Shown here piece by piece: positions 1-8,477 of a stretch of 64,000 nt of DNA. Under the pieces are notes generated by a model. The model searched no databases. It was not told where the DNA came from and saw nothing but the letters and a program-made list of their open reading frames with translations. Location of the stretch: positions 177,898 through 241,897 of the forward strand of contig NZ_LMRR01000044.1 in NCBI RefSeq assembly GCF_001426085.1, read 5' to 3'. This DNA is from Rhodococcus sp. Leaf278 (GTDB lineage Bacteria > Actinomycetota > Actinomycetes > Mycobacteriales > Mycobacteriaceae). How positions within the stretch are numbered: position 1 is the stretch's first letter; each line of letters begins with the position of its first letter. The translations under genes and the position numbers were made by a program.

Positions 1-1
1 G

Positions 2-1855
2 CAGTACTCCCTCGTCGGAGACGCCGAGCTCGACGAAGGCGCTGTATGGGAAGCTGTCATCGATCCCGGCATCGGTGAGTTGGGCGAGATCGTCTGGATC
101 GTCGACCTCAATCGCCAGTCGCTCGACCGAGTGGTGCCGAACATCGCCGCGGGTCGCCTCGAGAAGATGTTCGACGCCGCCGGGTGGCAGGTCATCACCG
201 TCAGGTTCGGGCGGTTGCTCGAGAACCTGTTCGCCCGCACAGGCGGTGACGCGCTGCGTCGACGTATCCTCGACATGCCCAATCCCGAGTATCAGCGGTT
301 GTTGCGCTGCTCGGCGTCCGAGCTACGAGATCGGCTGCCCGGCAGCGGGTCCGATGCCTCAGCGATCAGCGAGCTCATCGGTGACCTCGACGACGTGATG
401 CTCACCGAGTCCATTCGCAATCTCGGTGGCCACGATCTCGACGCTCTGCGCGACGCCTACGCACATATCGACGACACCCGTCCCACGGTGATCATCGCCT
501 ACACCGTCAAGGGCTTCGGTCTCCCCACTCAGGGGCACCCACAGAACCATTCCTCTCTGTTGACGGTCGAGGAATACGCCTCTCTTGCAGACACTCTCGG
601 TACGGACGCGGGATCGCCCTGGGGCCGCTTCGACGACGCCAGTGCGGCCGGCCGATTGTGCACCGAGGTTGCCGAACGTCTTCGCCGCGAGCCGGTCTCC
701 ATCAGTCGGCCGCCCGCAGTTCCCACCGACATCGGCCGCACCCCGAAGGGCACGGCCACGACGCAGGCGGCGCTGGGCCGTACCCTGATCGACCTGACGC
801 GTGAGGCTCCCGAGGCGGCGCGTCGTGTCGTCACGGTCAGCCCCGACGTCAGCTCCACGACCAACCTCGGTGGTTGGGTCAACAAGGTCGGTGTCTGGTC
901 CTCGGCCGAACGCCACGATTGGTTCGGCGACGACGCCGAGACCATCATGCATTGGCGCGAAGGACCCACCGGTCAACACATGGAACTCGGTATTGCAGAG
1001 ACCAATCTGGTCGGTCTGATGGGCGAACTCGGAGCGACCTGGAGTCGTTGGGGTGAGCCGCTGTTCCCGATCGGGGTGATGTACGACCCGTTCGTCGAAC
1101 GCGCCCTCGAACCGTGGTCGTACGGCATCTATGCCGGCGGACAATCCATCCTCGTCGGCACACCGTCCGGGGTGACGCTGGCAGCGGAAGGTGGTGCGCA
1201 CCAGTCGATCAAGACTCCATCGATCGGTCTGGAGCAGCCGGGGTGCATCTCGTACGAACCCGCTTTCGCCATCGACGTGGAGTGGACGTTGCTCGCCAGT
1301 ATCGCCAAGCTGGGCCGCCCCGACGGCACCTCGGCGTACCTACGGCTCTCGACCCGTCCGGTGGATCAGACGTTGGCCGACGTGCCGAGCGATCCGGCGG
1401 CCCGTGAGCGCAGGCGTAAACAGGTGGTGGCCGGTGGCTACCCTCTCGTGCGACGTGACGGTGCCACCGTCACGATCGCGGCAATGGGTGCGCTGATGTC
1501 CGAAGCCCTGGATGCGGCAACACGTTTGGAGCAGATCGGTATTGTCGCGGACGTCCTGTGCATCACCAGTCCCGGCCAGCTCTACCGCGCGGTTCAGGCG
1601 CGGCAGGGGCACGGCGACGCGGAATCGTGGATTCTCGATCAGCTGCTGCCGGCCGATCGAGCGACACCGATGGTGACGGTGCTCGACGGCCATCCGCACA
1701 CCCTGGCGTTCCTGGCCACTGTGAACCGCGTGGCATCGACGTCGTTGGGCGTCAGCAATTTCGGTCAGGTGGGATCGCTGGACGAGGTGTACAAGCACCA
1801 TCACATCGACACCGATTCGATCGTCGGCGCTGCGTTGGACGTCACCGGTCATTGA
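2..1855 (+). CDS. Thiamine-diphosphate 2-oxoacid dehydrogenase E1 / transketolase-like protein, 5' truncated
   Basis: The reading frame is already open at base 2, so the start and roughly the first 200 residues lie outside the window. The first visible residues carry the ThDP/Mg-binding signature GDAELDEGAVWEA followed by a VDLNRQSLDRV stretch, as in homodimeric pyruvate dehydrogenase E1 (AceE) and MdeB-type 2-oxoacid dehydrogenases. The middle part (MELGIAETNLVGLMGELGA) is the pyrimidine-binding domain, including the Glu that activates the cofactor, and the C-terminal part is a transketolase-C-like domain. The visible part, about 617 residues, is somewhat shorter than the matching part of AceE. 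The 3' end overlaps the convergent TetR gene by 7 bp. The true 2-oxoacid substrate cannot be read from the sequence. Family membership is secure; an exact pyruvate dehydrogenase assignment is not. Confidence 0.8.
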   Translation, partial: QYSLVGDAELDEGAVWEAVIDPGIGELGEIVWIVDLNRQSLDRVVPNIAAGRLEKMFDAAGWQVITVRFGRLLENLFARTGGDALRRRILDMPNPEYQRLLRCSASELRDRLPGSGSDASAISELIGDLDDVMLTESIRNLGGHDLDALRDAYAHIDDTRPTVIIAYTVKGFGLPTQGHPQNHSSLLTVEEYASLADTLGTDAGSPWGRFDDASAAGRLCTEVAERLRREPVSISRPPAVPTDIGRTPKGTATTQAALGRTLIDLTREAPEAARRVVTVSPDVSSTTNLGGWVNKVGVWSSAERHDWFGDDAETIMHWREGPTGQHMELGIAETNLVGLMGELGATWSRWGEPLFPIGVMYDPFVERALEPWSYGIYAGGQSILVGTPSGVTLAAEGGAHQSIKTPSIGLEQPGCISYEPAFAIDVEWTLLASIAKLGRPDGTSAYLRLSTRPVDQTLADVPSDPAARERRRKQVVAGGYPLVRRDGATVTIAAMGALMSEALDAATRLEQIGIVADVLCITSPGQLYRAVQARQGHGDAESWILDQLLPADRATPMVTVLDGHPHTLAFLATVNRVASTSLGVSNFGQVGSLDEVYKHHHIDTDSIVGAALDVTGH

Positions 1856-2541
1856 CTTGGAGGATCGACCTGCTGGGTGAGAGGCTGGGATGTGGGGTCG
1901 AGCGCTGCGTGTACTCCGCCGCTGTAAGACGTCGGAAGTGCTCGGCTGCACAGCGTTTCGGCTTCAGCGGCGGAGATTCCGAGTGCGCGGAGGACGCGCC
2001 TCGTCGTGTCGTCCACGGTGGCGGTCTCGTCCCGTTCGGGTTGGGCGAGCAGTAGGCGCCCGAGTGACAGCAGGGAACCGGCCACGATGGCGAGGGCGAC
2101 ATCGGCGTCGTCCACATCGAATCGTCCTTCTGCAGCTGCGGACTCGATATCGCGGCGTGATCGCGGTGCCAAGCCCCCCGCGGCCGCGAAGGCCGCAGCC
2201 TCGGAGTTCAGCAGGACGCGGCTCAGTTGCGGTTCGAGTCGGAAGAGGCGTCCGGACAACCGAAACGACTGAGTGAATTTTTCGACCGGATCGTCCAGGC
2301 CGACGGTGAGCGAGTCGAGGTAGTCGCCTGCAGATTCGAGGGCCGAGTCGATGGCCGCCTGCCACAGTTCTTCCTTGGTCTCGAAGTAGTTGTAGAAGGA
2401 GCCGTTACTGACGTCGGCGGCTTGCGTGATCTCGAGGACCGGCGCGTTCGTGTTACCGCGCGCCAGGAACCCCTGCGCGGCCGTGATGAGGGCGGCTCTG
2501 GTGCGCGCTTTTCGGCGCTCTACACGGTTGCCTTCGGCCAC
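1849..2541 (-). CDS. TetR/AcrR family transcriptional regulator
   Basis: A protein of 230 residues starting at GTG 2541, with an AGGAG ribosome site about 8 nt upstream on the minus strand. The N-terminal 60 residues form a TetR helix-turn-helix (ITQAADVSNGSFYNYFETKEEL, the recognition helix ending in the FYNYF signature). The rest is an alpha-helical ligand domain of the usual length. The gene is divergent from the P450 operon, and the 164-bp gap between them holds two perfect palindromes. It probably represses the P450 operon and itself; the inducer is unknown. Its 3' end overlaps the end of the E1-like gene tail to tail. Confidence 0.9.
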   Translation of the reverse strand: MAEGNRVERRKARTRAALITAAQGFLARGNTNAPVLEITQAADVSNGSFYNYFETKEELWQAAIDSALESAGDYLDSLTVGLDDPVEKFTQSFRLSGRLFRLEPQLSRVLLNSEAAAFAAAGGLAPRSRRDIESAAAEGRFDVDDADVALAIVAGSLLSLGRLLLAQPERDETATVDDTTRRVLRALGISAAEAETLCSRALPTSYSGGVHAALDPTSQPLTQQVDPPSQ

Positions 2542-2593
2542 GGTCTGCTCCTGCTCGACGGGTTCGTGAGGTCAGCCTATCTCGAACCGATGA

Positions 2594-2650
2594 TGACGAA
2601 TTCGTCAAAAAGCTTGACTGTCGATGCTCTCATGGGTGACGATATCGTCA
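2594..2650. promoter_or_regulatory. Twin 14-bp palindromic operators between TetR and P450 genes
   Basis: TGACGAATTCGTCA at 2594-2607 and TGACGATATCGTCA at 2637-2650 are each perfect palindromes and share the consensus TGACGAWWTCGTCA. Their centres are 43 bp apart, about four helical turns. A TTGACT hexamer at 2614-2619, pointing to the P450 gene, lies between them and could be a -35 element. The arrangement is what a TetR dimer pair would use to close both divergent promoters. Confidence 0.75.
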
Positions 2651-2705
2651 TTAACCGAGTGGGCGAGCGCTGACGGACCCCTCCACGGCGGCACCGAAGG
2701 ACCTC

Positions 2706-3908
2706 ATGACAACGAACGCGACCATCCCGCAGTACCGCACCGACATCTATTCCACCGATGCGATCCTCGACCCGTATCCGCACTACGCGACGCTGCGCGA
2801 GCTCGGCCCGGTGGTGTGGCTCCCGCGGCAGCAAGTGTTCGCGATCTCGCGTTACGCGGACTGCAAGGCTGTACTGCTCGATGACGAGACCTTCATCTCG
2901 GGTGACGGTGTTGCGCTCAACCCTGTTGCCAATCGGTTGGGCCGCGGGACGACGCTCAACACCGACGGCGACGAGCATGCAACCAAGCGTTCGGTGCTGG
3001 CGCATCGGCTCACCCCCAAGGCCGTGCGAAAGATGAAGGCCGCCGTGGAAGAGAAGGCCGAAAGCATCGTCGACGCGGCCCTGCGCCAGAAGTCGATCGA
3101 CGGTGTGGACGATCTCGCGACAGCCCTCCCGATGTCGATCGTTCCGGATCTCGTCGGCTGGCCGGAGGATGGCCGCGAGGATCTCCTTCGTTGGGCAGGA
3201 GCAACATTCGACTCTCTCGGTCCCGTCAATCGGCATTCGGCCAAGGCTGCGAAGGGTGCCGCCGAAATGTTCGCTTTCTCCAGGAAGGTAGTGCGAGAAC
3301 GATCGGTGCTACCCGGGAGCATGGGCGACGACGTTCTGAAAGCCGCGGACGACAACAAGATTCAGCAGTCTGCTTGCCCTGCTCTGATGATCGATTATCT
3401 CGGACCATCGCTGGATACCACCATCGGAGCGATCTCCGGTGCCCTCGATTTGTTCGCGCGGCATCCCGATCAATGGCAGGCAATTCGGGAGGATCCGGAC
3501 TTGATTCCCAATGCAATCAACGAGGTGGTTCGCTACGAGTCACCGATCCGGGCGTTCTCGCGTCGAGCAGTACGTGATGTCGAGATCGATGGCTCGAGGG
3601 TCCCGAGAGGCGCGCGCGTGTTGGTGGTCTACGCGTCGGCCAATCGCGATGAGCGCGAATGGGATCGGCCCGACGAGTTCGACATCACCCGCGATGCTGC
3701 CCGTCAGCTCGGATTCGGTTCGGGCGTACACGGCTGCGCCGGGCAGGGGCTCGCGCGTTTGGAAGCCCAGACCATGCTGCGAGTACTCGCGCGGCGAGTC
3801 GAACGAATCGTTGCCACGGGAGTGCCGAAACGGGCCGTCAACAACGTCATTCACCGATACGAACGGCTGCCGCTGGAATTGGTGGCAGCAGAAGGGACAC
3901 AGCAATGA
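2706..3908 (+). CDS. Cytochrome P450
   Basis: A soluble 400-residue bacterial P450 that starts at ATG 2706 after a GAAGGA ribosome site. The heme-binding loop FGSGVHGCAG has the ligand Cys at residue 344, the K-helix ExxR is E273-R276 (EVVR), and the I-helix carries D237-T238-T239. The two positions before LDTT are Pro-Ser (residues 234-235) instead of the usual Ala/Gly-Gly, a departure at the oxygen-activation kink. The next gene, a ferredoxin, overlaps by 4 bp, and a ferredoxin reductase follows, so the class I electron chain is complete and co-translated. It is a monooxygenase whose substrate I cannot tell. Confidence 0.93.
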   Translation: MTTNATIPQYRTDIYSTDAILDPYPHYATLRELGPVVWLPRQQVFAISRYADCKAVLLDDETFISGDGVALNPVANRLGRGTTLNTDGDEHATKRSVLAHRLTPKAVRKMKAAVEEKAESIVDAALRQKSIDGVDDLATALPMSIVPDLVGWPEDGREDLLRWAGATFDSLGPVNRHSAKAAKGAAEMFAFSRKVVRERSVLPGSMGDDVLKAADDNKIQQSACPALMIDYLGPSLDTTIGAISGALDLFARHPDQWQAIREDPDLIPNAINEVVRYESPIRAFSRRAVRDVEIDGSRVPRGARVLVVYASANRDEREWDRPDEFDITRDAARQLGFGSGVHGCAGQGLARLEAQTMLRVLARRVERIVATGVPKRAVNNVIHRYERLPLELVAAEGTQQ

Positions 3909-4102
3909 GAATCGACGTCGACTGGGATCGGTGCGAGGGCCACGGTATCTGCGCCGAGCAGGCACCGAAGGTGTTCAGCCTCGATGACGAAGGCGAACTG
4001 CATTATGCGTTCGACGACAACGACATTCCTGACGACCTGGCGGCCTCGGCTCGATCGGCAATCGGCGTGTGCCCGGTCGCGGCGCTGCGAGAACAGGCGT
4101 GA
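3905..4102 (+). CDS. 3Fe-4S ferredoxin, P450 partner
   Basis: A 65-residue ferredoxin starting at ATG 3905, which overlaps the P450 stop as ATGA. It has the single-cluster pattern of P450-associated ferredoxins: Cys-x5-Cys in RCEGHGICAEQAP and a distal CP in GVCPVAAL. The spacing, with a non-Cys residue where a 4Fe-4S protein would have its extra Cys, points to a 3Fe-4S cluster. It should carry electrons from the reductase encoded next to the P450 encoded before it. Longer upstream extensions in this frame lie inside the P450 gene and are not needed. Confidence 0.9.
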   Translation: MRIDVDWDRCEGHGICAEQAPKVFSLDDEGELHYAFDDNDIPDDLAASARSAIGVCPVAALREQA

Positions 4103-5241
4103 GCTCTCTCGACAGCAGGATCGTCGTCGTCGGAGACTCGATCGCCGGCTGCACAGCCGTTCGTGAACTGCGGGCCCGCGGACACGAAGGTTCGATCGTC
4201 ATGATCGGTGCGGACGATGACGGATGCTATGCGAAACCACCGTTGTCGAAGCACGTGCTCAAAGGTGAGGCCGCCGCGGCCGAAACCTGGGACCTGTCGG
4301 ATCTGGACATCACGGCGATCGTCGATCCCGCGGCGTCGTTGAACACCGCACGTCGAATAGTCACTACGACAGCCGGAATCGACGTTCCCTACGACGCGCT
4401 CATCGTGGCCACCGGAGCCGTGGCCCGCCGCATCGCCGGTCCGGGGCAGGCAGGCGAGACGGTGCTGCGGACCTTCGCCGACGTCCATGCACTCCGTCCG
4501 AAGCTGGACGCCGCCCGTACCGCCATCGTGGTCGGTGCAGGGTTCCTCGGCATGGAGGTCGCCAGTGCCTGTGCTGCACGCGGTATCGCAGTGACCGTCG
4601 TCGATGTGGATCCTCCGCTGCAACGGCTCCTGGGTTCTTTCCTGTCCGACGCGATAGTGGCGCGAGCCGAGGCCGCATCGGTGCAGTTCGTTCGGACGGA
4701 CGCTCCCGTCGCGTTGGTCGGTGAGCCCGTCACAGGTATCGAGTTCGCAGACACACAGCTGACTGCCGATGTCGTCGTCACCTGCGCCGGTGATGTGCCG
4801 CAGACGGAGTGGCTGGACGGTGCCGGTATCGCGGACGGTATCGGGGTCGGAATCGACTATCTCTGCGCTACAGCGGTTCCCGGAGTATTTGCTGCCGGGG
4901 ACGTCGCCTACGCGCGCGCCGCGTCACGTCGAGCGCCGTTCTGGTCCAATGCCGTCGCACAGGGCAAGGTTGCGGCCGCTTCTGCTCTCGGCCTCGAACC
5001 CACGTGCGCCCCTGCCGACGACTACTTCTGGACCGAGGTTCTGGGACTGTCCATCAAAGTCGTCGGTCCACTCCCATTGCACGGCGAACCGATCGTCCTC
5101 GAAGGTTCGATGGAGGACGGATCGGCGCTGTTGCAGTGGAACCACGATGACGGCCGCACCACCTTCGTCGCCTACGGCATCAAGAAGGCCGTCGGTCTGC
5201 TCCGACGGCTCGCCCGCGACTCCGCTGTTCCCACTACCTGA
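4099..5241 (+). CDS. NAD(P)H-dependent ferredoxin reductase (FAD)
   Basis: A 380-residue flavoprotein. I place the start at GTG 4099, overlapping the ferredoxin stop as GTGA. It has the fold of rhodocoxin/putidaredoxin reductases: an N-terminal FAD motif (VVVGDSIAGCTAVRELRARG), an internal NAD-binding motif (VVGAGFLGMEVASACAARG) and the second FAD motif (GVFAAGDVA) near residue 265. The last 100 residues form the reductase C-terminal domain. It completes the P450 electron-transfer chain. The N-terminal glycine motif reads GDSIAG rather than GxGxxG, which is common in this subfamily. Confidence 0.9.
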   Translation: MSSLDSRIVVVGDSIAGCTAVRELRARGHEGSIVMIGADDDGCYAKPPLSKHVLKGEAAAAETWDLSDLDITAIVDPAASLNTARRIVTTTAGIDVPYDALIVATGAVARRIAGPGQAGETVLRTFADVHALRPKLDAARTAIVVGAGFLGMEVASACAARGIAVTVVDVDPPLQRLLGSFLSDAIVARAEAASVQFVRTDAPVALVGEPVTGIEFADTQLTADVVVTCAGDVPQTEWLDGAGIADGIGVGIDYLCATAVPGVFAAGDVAYARAASRRAPFWSNAVAQGKVAAASALGLEPTCAPADDYFWTEVLGLSIKVVGPLPLHGEPIVLEGSMEDGSALLQWNHDDGRTTFVAYGIKKAVGLLRRLARDSAVPTT

Positions 5242-5252
5242 GGAATCGATTC

Positions 5253-5639
5253 ATGGCTACTGTCTCCACACTCGTTCGACGTCTCCCCGAGGCGGTCGGT
5301 CTCGCCCGCGCGGCGATCGGCGTCGCCCACATGGTGGCACCCACCCGAGCGAACGAACTCCTCGCCGGGCCCGACGCCGCGGTGGCGACCACGCGAGCTG
5401 CGGCCCGCACCTTCGGCATTCGTGAGATCTACATCGGCGGCGGACTCTACGCCGCAACTCGATATGCCCCGAGGGCAGTACGCACGCTGCTGCGCGCGGG
5501 TGTGGCGGTCGACGTCTGGGATACGGCGGCGTTCGCGCTCACTGCTCACCTGCCACAACGAACGAGAACAGCGGGCTGCGCAATCGCCGGAGGCTTCGTG
5601 ATCGCCGGCGCGCTGGCCGATCTGCAACTGGATCGGTAG
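5253..5639 (+). CDS. Small membrane protein of unknown function
   Basis: A 128-residue protein starting at ATG 5253, with a GAGGAA ribosome site and 11 bp after the reductase. It contains three or four moderately hydrophobic segments (around residues 15-28, 50-65, 78-92 and 105-124) rich in Ala and Gly, resembling small DUF4267-type membrane proteins. It sits in the P450 transcription unit, 6 bp before the acyltransferase gene. No catalytic motif is visible. Confidence 0.65.
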   Translation: MATVSTLVRRLPEAVGLARAAIGVAHMVAPTRANELLAGPDAAVATTRAAARTFGIREIYIGGGLYAATRYAPRAVRTLLRAGVAVDVWDTAAFALTAHLPQRTRTAGCAIAGGFVIAGALADLQLDR

Positions 5640-5645
5640 TCGACG

Positions 5646-6404
5646 ATGGACAACATCGCGCGTACCTTGCGAGCGGCGAGCATCAATGCCGTGCGCTTTT
5701 ACAACAGGCTGGAAATAACGGTGGCGCAACCGGTTCCGGACACTCCGGTGTTGTTCGTTGCCAACCACGGGTTCGGCGGAATCATCGATCTCAACGTGTT
5801 CGCGTTCGCGGCCGCTTACGACGAACTGGGTGTCGACCGTGAATTGATCACACTGACGCATCAGATTGCCTGGACGCTGCATGCCGAGAAATTGATCGAG
5901 CCGTTCGGTGCCAGGCCCGCAAGCAAGCAGACGGCCCTCGATGCGTTCGAGGAGGGCAACAACGTCCTGGTGTTTCCCGGTGGCGATGTCGATGCGCTCA
6001 AGGCCTGGAAGCATCGCAACGAGATCCTCTTCGACAGGCGCACCGGGTACGCCCGGTTGGCGATGGAGGCGGGGGTGCCGATTGTCCCCGTGGTCACTGC
6101 CGGTGCCGGTGAGTCGTTGCTGGTACTCGGGAGCGGTAAGCGGCTGGCGAAGGCGCTGAGGTTGGACAAGGCTCTCAGGCTGAAGACTCTGCCACTGTCG
6201 GTGTCCATTCCCTGGGGAGTGAATCTCGGTTTGGTCGGCTTGCTTCCGTATCTGCCGCTGCCCACCAAGCTACAGACGTCGGTGCTCGCTCCCATGCGGC
6301 CGACCTATGACGAGACGGCAGAGGAGTTCGCGGGGCGGGTTCATGCGGCGATGCAAGCCGAGCTCGACGATCTGACGAAGGACCGGCGGCCCATCATCGG
6401 ATGA
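5646..6404 (+). CDS. PlsC-like acyltransferase
   Basis: A 252-residue protein. The NHGFGGIIDL block near residue 40 resembles the NHxxxxD catalytic motif of glycerolipid acyltransferases, though with spacing slightly off the HX4D norm. FPGGDVDALK near residue 117 matches the FPEGxR-like substrate block with changes, and VPIVPVVTAGA is the third conserved block. Such proteins transfer acyl chains from acyl-CoA or acyl-ACP to lysophospholipid or related alcohols at the membrane. It is the last gene of the apparent P450 operon (gap 6 bp), so the operon may act on a lipid or sterol-like compound; that is inference. Confidence 0.75.
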   Translation: MDNIARTLRAASINAVRFYNRLEITVAQPVPDTPVLFVANHGFGGIIDLNVFAFAAAYDELGVDRELITLTHQIAWTLHAEKLIEPFGARPASKQTALDAFEEGNNVLVFPGGDVDALKAWKHRNEILFDRRTGYARLAMEAGVPIVPVVTAGAGESLLVLGSGKRLAKALRLDKALRLKTLPLSVSIPWGVNLGLVGLLPYLPLPTKLQTSVLAPMRPTYDETAEEFAGRVHAAMQAELDDLTKDRRPIIG

Positions 6405-6424
6405 GGAGCTGAAACAGCCGTCGG

Positions 6425-7729
6425 TCAGAACACCATCGAACGCCCGGGCAGCCCGGCCACTCCTTCTCTGGCGAACGCAGCCCATGTCTGCCGCACCTTG
6501 GCGGCCAACGCCTCCGGCGGAGTAGTGCCGGCCAACATCGGCGCGTCCCACCATGCGTCTCCGAACAGCAACGGTAGTTCGATGCTGTGGCACGCCCCCA
6601 ACGGTGCGCCTTTCGGTGCCCAATCGATTCGGTACGACGCGACCTGACCGCCGGCGCGGTGCCACATCTTCACCATGCCGTCGACGCCGAACAACAGGTT
6701 GGTTACGATACGGACGACCGGTGCGGTCAGCACCGAACTGACGATGCCGAACCGATTCAGCCACAACATGTTCGATACGACATTCACGAACGGTGAAGCA
6801 TCGTCTCTCGTGTGACCGATCAGAAGTTCGACGCGAGGTGCAGTTCTGCGCAGGGCGGCATCGGGGTCACCGGACAGGGGGTCGAGGTGAGCGACCGGCC
6901 CGAACGGCATTCCGCCTGCAGCACCGAACCTGCGCACGGCCTGCGTCACGGCACGCTCTGCACCGAGCACATCCGCCGCGGGTGCAGTGGCCGGGTCCGT
7001 ACGAAAGTGCGCTGCGAAGGCCTTTCGGGCTGTCTCGTACAGAGCCGATCGGCCCGAACGCAACCCGAGAGGCGCGCTCTGCACGATTGCCCTCGAGAAC
7101 AACCCTACGGCCGACTCGCACGCCATCAGCGCGAGGACGGCATCGCCGCCCGCAGACTGCCCGAACAACGTCACGTTGTGCGGGTCACCGCCGAATCGAG
7201 CGATGTTGGTCGACACCCAGCGTAGTGCCGCGATCTGATCCTGCACACCGATATTGCTGTCTCCGTGGCCTTTCGGGGTCAGGTAACCGAACCCGCCGAG
7301 TCTGAAGGTGACGCTGACGACCACGACGCCCTCGCGGACCAGTAGGTCGGCGTCGAATCTCTCGGCTTCCCCGCCGCCCGAGACGTAGCCACCGCCGTGC
7401 AGCCACACCATCACCGGAAGTCCTTCTGCCTCGGTGGGAGCGGTCACCGACAACACGAGGCAGTCCTCGCTCTGTTCGAGCCCGTCGACCATCGGGCCCG
7501 TGACATTGTCGAGCCGGGAGGGCAGCTGGATGCACACGGGGCCGCGTCGGGTTGCGTCTCGCGTCGCACCCGGGGTGTCGACCGGTTCGGGTCTACGAAA
7601 TCGCGCGGCAGTGGCGTAGGGAATTCCCCGAGCGTGGATGAGCCCATCGGCGTCGACTGCTTCGAGGTCTCCGCTGGTGGTACCGGTGATCGTCCGCAGG
7701 GTCGCCCCGGGTGTCGTCTCGTCGTTCAC
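6425..7729 (-). CDS. Type-B carboxylesterase
   Basis: A 434-residue alpha/beta hydrolase starting at GTG 7729. The oxyanion-hole block VWLHGGGYVSGG lies near residue 130, the nucleophile elbow is GQSAGG near residue 195, and SEDCLVLSV is the conserved SEDCLxLN block of the family. It is shorter than animal or fungal type-B esterases (about 500-550) and has no signal peptide, so it should be cytoplasmic. It is divergent from the TetR gene at 7825, which probably regulates it. Its 3' end is convergent with the acyltransferase gene. Confidence 0.88.
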   Translation of the reverse strand: MNDETTPGATLRTITGTTSGDLEAVDADGLIHARGIPYATAARFRRPEPVDTPGATRDATRRGPVCIQLPSRLDNVTGPMVDGLEQSEDCLVLSVTAPTEAEGLPVMVWLHGGGYVSGGGEAERFDADLLVREGVVVVSVTFRLGGFGYLTPKGHGDSNIGVQDQIAALRWVSTNIARFGGDPHNVTLFGQSAGGDAVLALMACESAVGLFSRAIVQSAPLGLRSGRSALYETARKAFAAHFRTDPATAPAADVLGAERAVTQAVRRFGAAGGMPFGPVAHLDPLSGDPDAALRRTAPRVELLIGHTRDDASPFVNVVSNMLWLNRFGIVSSVLTAPVVRIVTNLLFGVDGMVKMWHRAGGQVASYRIDWAPKGAPLGACHSIELPLLFGDAWWDAPMLAGTTPPEALAAKVRQTWAAFAREGVAGLPGRSMVF

Positions 7730-7769
7730 GTGTGAACCCCCATTCGATGAACAGGTGCGAGCTTATCGT

Positions 7770-7798
7770 CTACGGCCCGTCATCGGATGAGGCCGTAG
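7770..7798. promoter_or_regulatory. Inverted repeat between esterase and TetR genes
   Basis: CTACGGCC at 7770-7777 and GGCCGTAG at 7791-7798 form perfect 8-bp arms with a 13-bp spacer. They lie in the 95-bp gap between the divergent esterase and TetR starts. This is a plausible operator for that TetR protein. Confidence 0.5.
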
Positions 7799-7824
7799 CG
7801 CCGGAATGCCGTCATACTCGGACC

Positions 7825-8376
7825 ATGCGGTCGAAGCAGAAAATCCTCGACGCCACGCTCGGGCTCATTGCCGAGGGTGGTTTCGAGGACGTCACCATCG
7901 CAGCGGTCGCGCGCGCGTCGGGCGTCACCCGTCAGACGGTGTATTCGATTTTCACCACGCGCGAAGACATGATCTCCGAGGCGATGGTGGGACTTGTCGT
8001 CGACGTCATCGGCGGAATTCGGGCTCGAGCCGATCAGGCGGAAACGCCGGCGGAGTTCGTAGTCGAGACAATTGTGGCTGCGCGCAACCTCATTCGCCGG
8101 GAGCCGGTGCTCAATTCGTTGCTGCGCTCGGGCCACGCGAACCCGTTGTTCGATCCGGACATGATGGATCGAGCAGAGCCCGTCGTGCGTCAATTTCTCG
8201 ACGGCTACAGCGAACGACATCCCGAATTCGATTCGACGCGGTTCGACGGCATCGACGCTGTGCTCGTACGCAACGGGCTGTCGGTCATTTTGTTCGACGA
8301 CGAGGCGATTCGCGACGACGACGGCTTGCGGGCGTACCTCCGGCGCTGGTTGGTTCCGCTTCTACCCCTGGGCTGA
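7825..8376 (+). CDS. TetR family transcriptional regulator
   Basis: A 183-residue regulator. I use ATG 7825 (MRSKQKILDATLGL) because this places the helix-turn-helix (IAAVARASGVTRQTVYSIF) at the usual distance from the N-terminus; the longer frame would run into the divergent esterase gene. Its likely target is the neighbouring esterase through the inverted repeat at 7770-7798. The cholesterol oxidase gene downstream has its own promoter-like sequence, so co-transcription is not required. Confidence 0.85.
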   Translation: MRSKQKILDATLGLIAEGGFEDVTIAAVARASGVTRQTVYSIFTTREDMISEAMVGLVVDVIGGIRARADQAETPAEFVVETIVAARNLIRREPVLNSLLRSGHANPLFDPDMMDRAEPVVRQFLDGYSERHPEFDSTRFDGIDAVLVRNGLSVILFDDEAIRDDDGLRAYLRRWLVPLLPLG

Positions 8377-8387
8377 TGGCCTAAAAC

Positions 8388-8417
8388 TTGACACTACGAA
8401 CCCCTTCTGTCTAGTTT
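8388..8417 (+). promoter_or_regulatory. Candidate promoter of the cholesterol oxidase gene
   Basis: TTGACA at 8388-8393 matches the -35 consensus exactly and TAGTTT at 8412-8417 fits an actinobacterial -10, with an 18-bp spacer. It lies about 60 bp upstream of the GTG start at 8478. Confidence 0.55.
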
Positions 8418-8426
8418 TGCATCGCA

Positions 8427-8454
8427 CGCCCACGTGACACAGGTCTCGTGGGCG
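8427..8454 (+). promoter_or_regulatory. 5'-leader hairpin before cholesterol oxidase
   Basis: CGCCCACG (8427-8434) and CGTGGGCG (8447-8454) are perfect 8-bp complementary arms with a 12-nt loop. The hairpin sits just downstream of the predicted transcription start and 23 bp before the GTG start, so it may affect mRNA stability or be an operator. Confidence 0.45.
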
Positions 8455-8477
8455 CTGCAGCACCTTTGGGGGGGTAC

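Noticed and set aside
359..1201. Open frame antisense to the E1-like gene
   Set aside because: Its translation has no recognisable domain, and the plus strand encodes clear conserved motifs over the same bases.
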